Positions 59,330-64,000 of a DNA stretch of 64,000 nucleotides are shown one piece after another. The stretch is from Bedellia somnulentella. Its lineage: Eukaryota; Arthropoda; Insecta; Lepidoptera; Bedelliidae. Numbering within the stretch: position 1 is the first letter of the stretch; every line of letters starts with the position of its first letter. The stretch lies in NCBI GenBank assembly GCA_963576735.1, contig OY755173.1, positions 17,516,873 through 17,580,872 of the forward strand, given 5' to 3'. Below the pieces are notes generated by a model that saw nothing but the letters and a program-made list of their open reading frames with translations, was not told the DNA's origin and made no database searches. Both the position numbers and the translations under genes were made by a program.

Positions 59330-59985
59330 ATTTTGTCGGGTTTGTTAAGTTCTATTTAAAAAGTAAGAGACTGATAATATTAAGTGTTTTTTTTTAAAGA
59401 AACACATCTATTTGATAGAAAATCTTTTCCATAACTTCATGTAAGTATGATTGGGTCGTTCCCCTTGCTTCCCGTGTTATTAGGATATCGTGGACATCTA
59501 GGAACTCTGCTGTTACATCATATCTGTCAAATCACGACATCTCCTAGACTCTAGTAAATTGTCATTTAGTATGAGTATGAGCGTTTTTAAAAAAAAATGG
59601 CACCCCGAAAATGAGTTGTCCACCAACTTTGATAATTAATATCTCAGCAACCTTTTCACATTTCACTATTTAGATAAATATTTCTAAAAGAAAAAGCATT
59701 AATTATTATAATTAAATATAATACATTTCTAAAGATATATCTGTTATAATAAAATATTGGCAAAAATGTATTAAAGGTACACGCAAATTTATATGTCCAC
59801 CTAACATTCTGTTATGTTTACAGCGCATTAAAATGACCCAAAAATAATTTTAAATATAATGTATGGTTTTCAGTCCAAACAAAACTGTTTCGTTTTTTAT
59901 TTCTTAGTAAATATTATATGTGTTAATAGTTATTGAATTAATAAACTGAGTTTAAAGTTTGTCCTTTAAAACTGGAATGGCGGAA
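59330..59985. other. no gene seen
   Basis: AT-rich; no exon-like frames or recognised repeats. Confidence 0.5.
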
Positions 59986-60084
59986 TTTCCGGCTAAGTAA
60001 CGATAAAAATTGGCACTACAAATAAAAGGAAGACGGGTAAAAAACTTCTATTGGTTATTGTTTTTTAGCCATGGTAACATTGAT

Positions 60085-60205
60085 TCTATTTTGAATCGTC
60101 CCGCCATCTTGTTCCGGCTTGTATTGCCGCATTTCGTTACGTTGTTTGTTGGGGTGACATAGTGCCAAAAAATTGTTCCATTAAGAACGGCCCATTAATT
60201 GGTAA
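60085..60205 (+). promoter_or_regulatory. possible transcription start and 5' exon
   Basis: TCCCGCCATCTTGTTCC is a YY1-like initiator context. About 100 bp later comes a strong donor (ATTG then GTAAGTAATG at 60201). No coding exon could be assigned, so this may be a non-coding or missed gene, or chance. Confidence 0.2.
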
Positions 60206-60429
60206 GTAATGAATTTAGTATATACATACTTATCAGAAGTTGCAGTTTAGTTATCCCTGATAATTTTTTGTATAAGTAATAACGAATCTTTTGTTTTTTA
60301 ATAGTCAAACAATAATTAGTAATAATTTGAGGTTCGGATTCGTAACATCCATTAAGGAACGTTACATATAGGCGGACCATGGACGTTACTTAATGGAATC
60401 ATAAGGACGTGTCTGCAAGGAGATATTTT

Positions 60430-60970
60430 TAACCAACTTCAAAAAAAAGGAGATTATCAATTCGACCTGTGTGTATGTAATATTGTCGGATTTGCACAAT
60501 TTTTGGACATGTTAGTCTATATCAGCTTCTAAATACTGGTGAAAATTTTCTTGTATGTATGTTTGTCCGCTCATATCTCCTAAAGTAAAAGTCGGATTTT
60601 AGAAATTCTTTTTTTGTTTAACGAGGTATACTCTAAGAGATAAATATGGATCATTGGTGTATGTGTGTGTGTGTGTAGTGAACAATGTGATTAGTTTTTA
60701 GTTTTTTGAACAAGGTATACTCGTATTAGAGAACAGCTCAAGTTTCATCAAAATGAGTTAATTAGTTTTTGAGAGAGTTAAAAATATATATTGTGTATAT
60801 TAGAGCAATATTTGTCTTTGCTTAACGTTTACTACGTTTGCTACGTCTATTCAATATTCTTTTTCAGTTCATACATAGGTACACTGCAATTCTTATCAAA
60901 ATCGATTCAGTAGTTCTTAATCGTAATACAAGTTACAAGTATCAATCTACTACTACCTTCAACTGAAGTT
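60430..60970 (+). repeat. dispersed repeat opening AACCAACTTCAAAAAAAAGG
   Basis: ACCAACTTCAAAAAAAAGGA, TCAATTCGACCTGTGTG, then CAAAATCGATTCAGTAGTTC near the end. I recognise this as a widespread lepidopteran retroelement-associated repeat. Confidence 0.6.
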
Positions 60971-61772
60971 AAAAAAATGAAATATAAAAAGTAATTTAAA
61001 AAAATTATACCTACTTCTACTAAAAAGAGGGAAATATTTTTTTTATCTTTTATGTCGTCCAAAGTAAATAATATGCCAACTACTACTGTGTGTTCTTTTA
61101 TTTATATTACAGTCAAATAGCCTATTGTAAGCATGTTGCTGAATAAACGCTTATCTATCTAATGACTGACTATGATTTTTATTAATTATAACGTACATAG
61201 TACACGTAGCCTTATATATTCCTATTAGTAACATTGTGTTCCACCTAAGTAACTGTCCTATTAAAATGTGATTTAAAATTTAAGTTTTCTTTAAATTATA
61301 TTAGTTTATAGTAGTTTAAGCGCTACATTATTGTTAAGATTATATAAACTTTACTTTGTTTTACCTCAAAATGTCGTTAACTTGACTATTAAACTTAGAA
61401 TAAGATATTTTGTTATACTGTTACTGGCACAAAGTGACGTAACGGATGTTTAACTGAAAAATTCTCAGCAATGTTTGTGATATATTTTAAGATTTATACT
61501 AATTTAAAAACAAGGTTTGATTATTTTAATTAATAAATAAATAAATATAAAAAAAAAACAATGTATTGTTTGTATAAACCCCAAACCAAAAAGTTACTTA
61601 ATGGAAAGAATCAAAGACTACTTTTGAAAATAGATTAATTTCTTCGTTAAATTTTATAATAAATGTATGTTTTATTTATTAAATTTAGATAATATATTTA
61701 ATAATCTTCGAGTTTATCATCAATGTTGTGCAGATTTTGCGTATTATATTTTTTGCTTCCACTTAAGTAACG

Positions 61773-62440
61773 AGCCATTTTTTTTGAAAACGGCCCGTAT
61801 ACCAAATTATGAGGCCGCGAACGAAAGTGGTATGAAATTGATAAAACTTGGATACATGTCTTAAATAGGATATAATTATTTTTTCCCCTTAAACATATTG
61901 TGTGGGATATTGTTAGAAAAAGAAAAACTTATAAGGTTTAAATTGTTTATTAGTAAAGAATAAACTAGTTTTAACAAGGTTTATATGCTAATATCACTTT
62001 GTAAACTTAAGAAACATTATGTTTTGACAGGGTAATTCATCACTTATATAAAATAACAACATCCTTCATCATCAACATTGCAAAGTTAGATTATTTTAAT
62101 TTGTACTTGTCCATATTTTAAACAAAGTTTTAATATCTTTAAATCTGCTTTACTGAATGAATTATTTGCTAAATTACAGAGATAGAAAATGTTAAACTAA
62201 TTTAAGTAATAAAACTTTTCATTTTTTTAGCACATCAAAATCCAATCATATTGTGGTAATCAAACAGCTTGTACTAGGCTAATCCAGATTTTTAGAGTTT
62301 GTGAGTCAGAATAAACCATTTATAATGGTAATCATGTGCGACTGGCAACAAATGAACGTTTTTTCTTCTTCTTCTTCTAATTCCCCAAATATCAGATACA
62401 AATATAAATAACTATACTTCTGTAAGATGATTCAGGAAAA
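61773..62440. other. 3' flank of the Gdown1-like gene, otherwise empty
   Basis: AT-rich. On the minus strand AATAAA occurs at 61951-61946, about 490 bp past the Gdown1-like stop; nothing else is recognised. Confidence 0.4.
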
Positions 62441-62444
62441 TCCA

Positions 62445-63380
62445 TTAACTCATGACTGTAAATGTGACTCCACCTTTATCAGGCTCTTCATCAATTACTT
62501 CTTCCTCAGACGCTACTTCTGTATCATCAGAATCTGATTCACTGTTTTCATCTCTATAAGCACCAAATTTAGACATATCTTGTGGCAAATCTCCAATTTT
62601 TATAGAAACTCTACTCTGCAATTTCTCTGCAGCATGTCGAGCTTCAATTTCCTTTAAATTTTTATTATAATCTCTCTGTAACTGCAGGGACTCTTGGAGT
62701 GAGAGAGTTTTAACAGGACCATGCTTTATTGGAGGAGGTGTTGCTGCTGTCACTTCCCAAAATTTACCCTTTTTTCTAATCATTTCTTTCTCAGGGTTAT
62801 GTACATCAGATTTAGTTGTTTTATATGGTTTAAACTCATTTGTATGTTTAGAGTTTGGATTGTGTTCAGTTTTATTGACTAAGTATTTTATATGTGGTAT
62901 TTCACCAATTTCTTTTAAGTCTTCTACTGTAATCTTGGGACTGTCTTGAACAATCTTGATAACTTTTTCTTGCTTTGTAGTTTGACTGAGTATGTGCATA
63001 ACATCTTCAGGATCACTATCGTCATCAGAGTCTAGACAAACGTCTCTTTTTGATTTGATAGTCCCCTCCCATTCGACATTTTGAATAGATTCTTTATCAA
63101 TATCATTGATTTTTAGGTTATTTAATAAATTGCTAGGATCTTCTGCATCCTGTTTTAATTTAAGTTCTTCCAGTATCTTATTAAGAAATTGACGCAATTT
63201 ACTACCTTTATCAGCAAGTTTATTTATAAAAGTAGTGTGGTTCAATAAATTTAGCTGTCGATCTCGGAGTTCCATTAGTTCAGGAATAGATTTCGTTGAT
63301 AAATCAGTTATTTTACCATCTATTTCTGTCTTAGGCGGTGGTGGTAATAGACCAGGAATTTTCCCGTTGATTTTCCTCAT
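62445..63380 (-). CDS. Gdown1-family protein (POLR2M/GRINL1A-like), intronless, 311 aa
   Basis: A single open frame from ATG at 63380. Residues 28-70 (STKSIPELMELRDRQ, then FINKLADKGSKLRQFL) match the conserved N-terminal element of Gdown1. Residues about 199-262 (a KFWEVT region, then LSLQESLQLQRDYNKNL and EARHAAEKLQSRVSIKIG) match its C-terminal element, which in the human protein reads as an SIEESLALQ-type block. The tail is acidic (SDSDDTEVASEEEVIDEE). Gdown1 is a substoichiometric RNA polymerase II subunit that makes initiation and elongation dependent on Mediator and TFIIF. A role here is by homology. The middle is low-complexity and variable, as is normal for the family. The start is the first ATG, and no upstream exon is needed. 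An intronless frame could reflect a retrocopy, but it is intact. Confidence 0.88.
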   Translation of the reverse strand: MRKINGKIPGLLPPPPKTEIDGKITDLSTKSIPELMELRDRQLNLLNHTTFINKLADKGSKLRQFLNKILEELKLKQDAEDPSNLLNNLKINDIDKESIQNVEWEGTIKSKRDVCLDSDDDSDPEDVMHILSQTTKQEKVIKIVQDSPKITVEDLKEIGEIPHIKYLVNKTEHNPNSKHTNEFKPYKTTKSDVHNPEKEMIRKKGKFWEVTAATPPPIKHGPVKTLSLQESLQLQRDYNKNLKEIEARHAAEKLQSRVSIKIGDLPQDMSKFGAYRDENSESDSDDTEVASEEEVIDEEPDKGGVTFTVMS

Positions 63381-63454
63381 AATAGGGCTTTAGTACCAAT
63401 TCGCAATATTTTACTTACACTAACACAACACAACACAACCCAAATCCAAAATCA

Positions 63455-63985
63455 CGGCCTTATGACTCCTTTAGTTTGTTTTTGACCTTAGGGTAGATAT
63501 GGGGTAGATTGATACTGACAGTATTATTTGTTTTTATCCTTGTTTCATTTTAGAACAGGGTAAGATATAAACTATGCAGCCTATAGTGTTGAGTGAGTCA
63601 TAAATCCTAGATGTTTAAATATAAACCAAAACTAACTCAAGGAAGGTAATCTTTGTCGTATGCATAAAAATGTTGGATGTGTAAGAACCTATGGCACTAA
63701 AAATAGTCCGGTACACTCTTCGACCCTACTTATAATTATCATTATGTTCTATTTATTTTATAATGAGTGCACATTTTGTTTCTTTATATGTATATATTTT
63801 CTGACTGCAAAGCAAGTACGTATAATTTAATGTAATGTATGTTGCGACTACATTCCATCTTAACACCTCAACTACTGAACTGAAAACTATTTTGGATGGA
63901 AATCGGATGCAAAAAATAAAGTCCAAGCGGACGAAGTCGTGGGCAAAAAGCTTGTAGTGGAATAAATAACATACATACATACAAA
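63455..63985 (-). repeat. family D repeat, third copy, running to the window edge
   Basis: CGGCCTTATGACTCCTTTAG through GGACGAAGTCGTGGGCAAAA and CATACATACATAC. It is nearly identical to the right inner arm at 18793-19268 and is more complete at its distal end. It starts 75 bp upstream of the Gdown1-like ATG. Confidence 0.93.
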
Positions 63986-64000
63986 TTTGACGACAGCCGT

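Larger units (their letters stand above)
59987..61772. repeat. cluster of seven copies of a 15-16 bp motif
   Basis: Consensus RGTTACTTAATGGAA. Occurrences: 59987-60002 (TTCCGGCTAAGTAACG), 60176-60190 (TTCCATTAAGAACGG), 60347-60361 (ATCCATTAAGGAACG), 60384-60398 (CGTTACTTAATGGAA), 61239-61254 (TTCCACCTAAGTAACT), 61592-61606 (AGTTACTTAATGGAA) and 61757-61772 (TTCCACTTAAGTAACG). Both orientations occur and spacing is irregular. I do not know what it is. Confidence 0.7.

Noticed and set aside
59014..59397. Plus-strand 127-residue frame
   Set aside because: Antisense of the RTE-like fragment, whose minus strand has the recognised protein sequence.
1..64000. CRISPR arrays, operons, ribosome binding sites, prokaryotic or viral gene clusters
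   Set aside because: Spliced genes, SINEs and MITEs show eukaryotic nuclear DNA; I saw no regularly spaced direct repeats and no viral coding sequence.

Overview
The window is AT-rich animal nuclear DNA. Spliced genes with GT-AG introns and a dense set of repeat families typical of butterflies and moths point to a lepidopteran insect. That call rests on family recognition, not on a search. Most long open frames are chance or repeat-derived. I found the real genes by joining short exons across introns and checking that reading phase is kept at every junction.

Layout. 1-8.7 kb: intergenic, repeats only. 8.78-14.59 kb (minus): decayed multi-exon P-element/THAP9-like transposase gene. A THAP zinc-finger exon at 17.44-17.75 kb (minus) may be its detached 5' end. 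15.09-21.99 kb (plus): TXNDC17 (TRP14, a thioredoxin-like reductase). It has two candidate first exons 4.4 kb apart. Exon 1A encodes the standard WCPDC active site and exon 1B encodes WCIYC; both have the right phase to join the same exons 2 and 3. A large interrupted inverted repeat (17.09-19.55 kb) lies between them. 24.6-57.7 kb (minus): a complete 10-exon SEC14-like gene (CRAL-TRIO plus GOLD, 406 aa). Its 20.7 kb first intron holds, on the opposite strand, a complete 6-exon armadillo-repeat gene of the gudu/ARMC4 (ODAD2) family at 39.3-45.1 kb (660 aa). 56.4-59.3 kb: two fragments of non-LTR retrotransposon coding sequence. 62.4-63.4 kb (minus): an intronless 311-aa ORF of the Gdown1 (POLR2M/GRINL1A) family.

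The rest is mobile DNA. A short interspersed family, here called SINE-A (about 240 bp, ATGT-repeat tail), has about 25 copies. A tRNA-derived SINE, here called SINE-B, carries a recognisable pol III box A and box B. Several small inverted-repeat transposons have target-site duplications that can be read directly: 8 bp at 22.0, 37.7 and 47.6 kb, and TAA at 23.4 and 48.8 kb. One of them ends 140 bp upstream of the gudu start codon, and another begins 61 bp after the TXNDC17 stop and carries its first downstream AATAAA.

The genes do not form a pathway. TXNDC17 is a cytosolic redox enzyme, the SEC14-like protein a lipid-transfer/sensor type, gudu/ARMC4 belongs to sperm and ciliary dynein docking, and Gdown1 binds RNA polymerase II. 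The observations most worth following are the alternative active-site exons of TXNDC17, the nested gudu gene, the inverted duplication upstream of exon 1B, and an unexplained cluster of seven near-identical 15-16 bp motifs at 59.99-61.77 kb.
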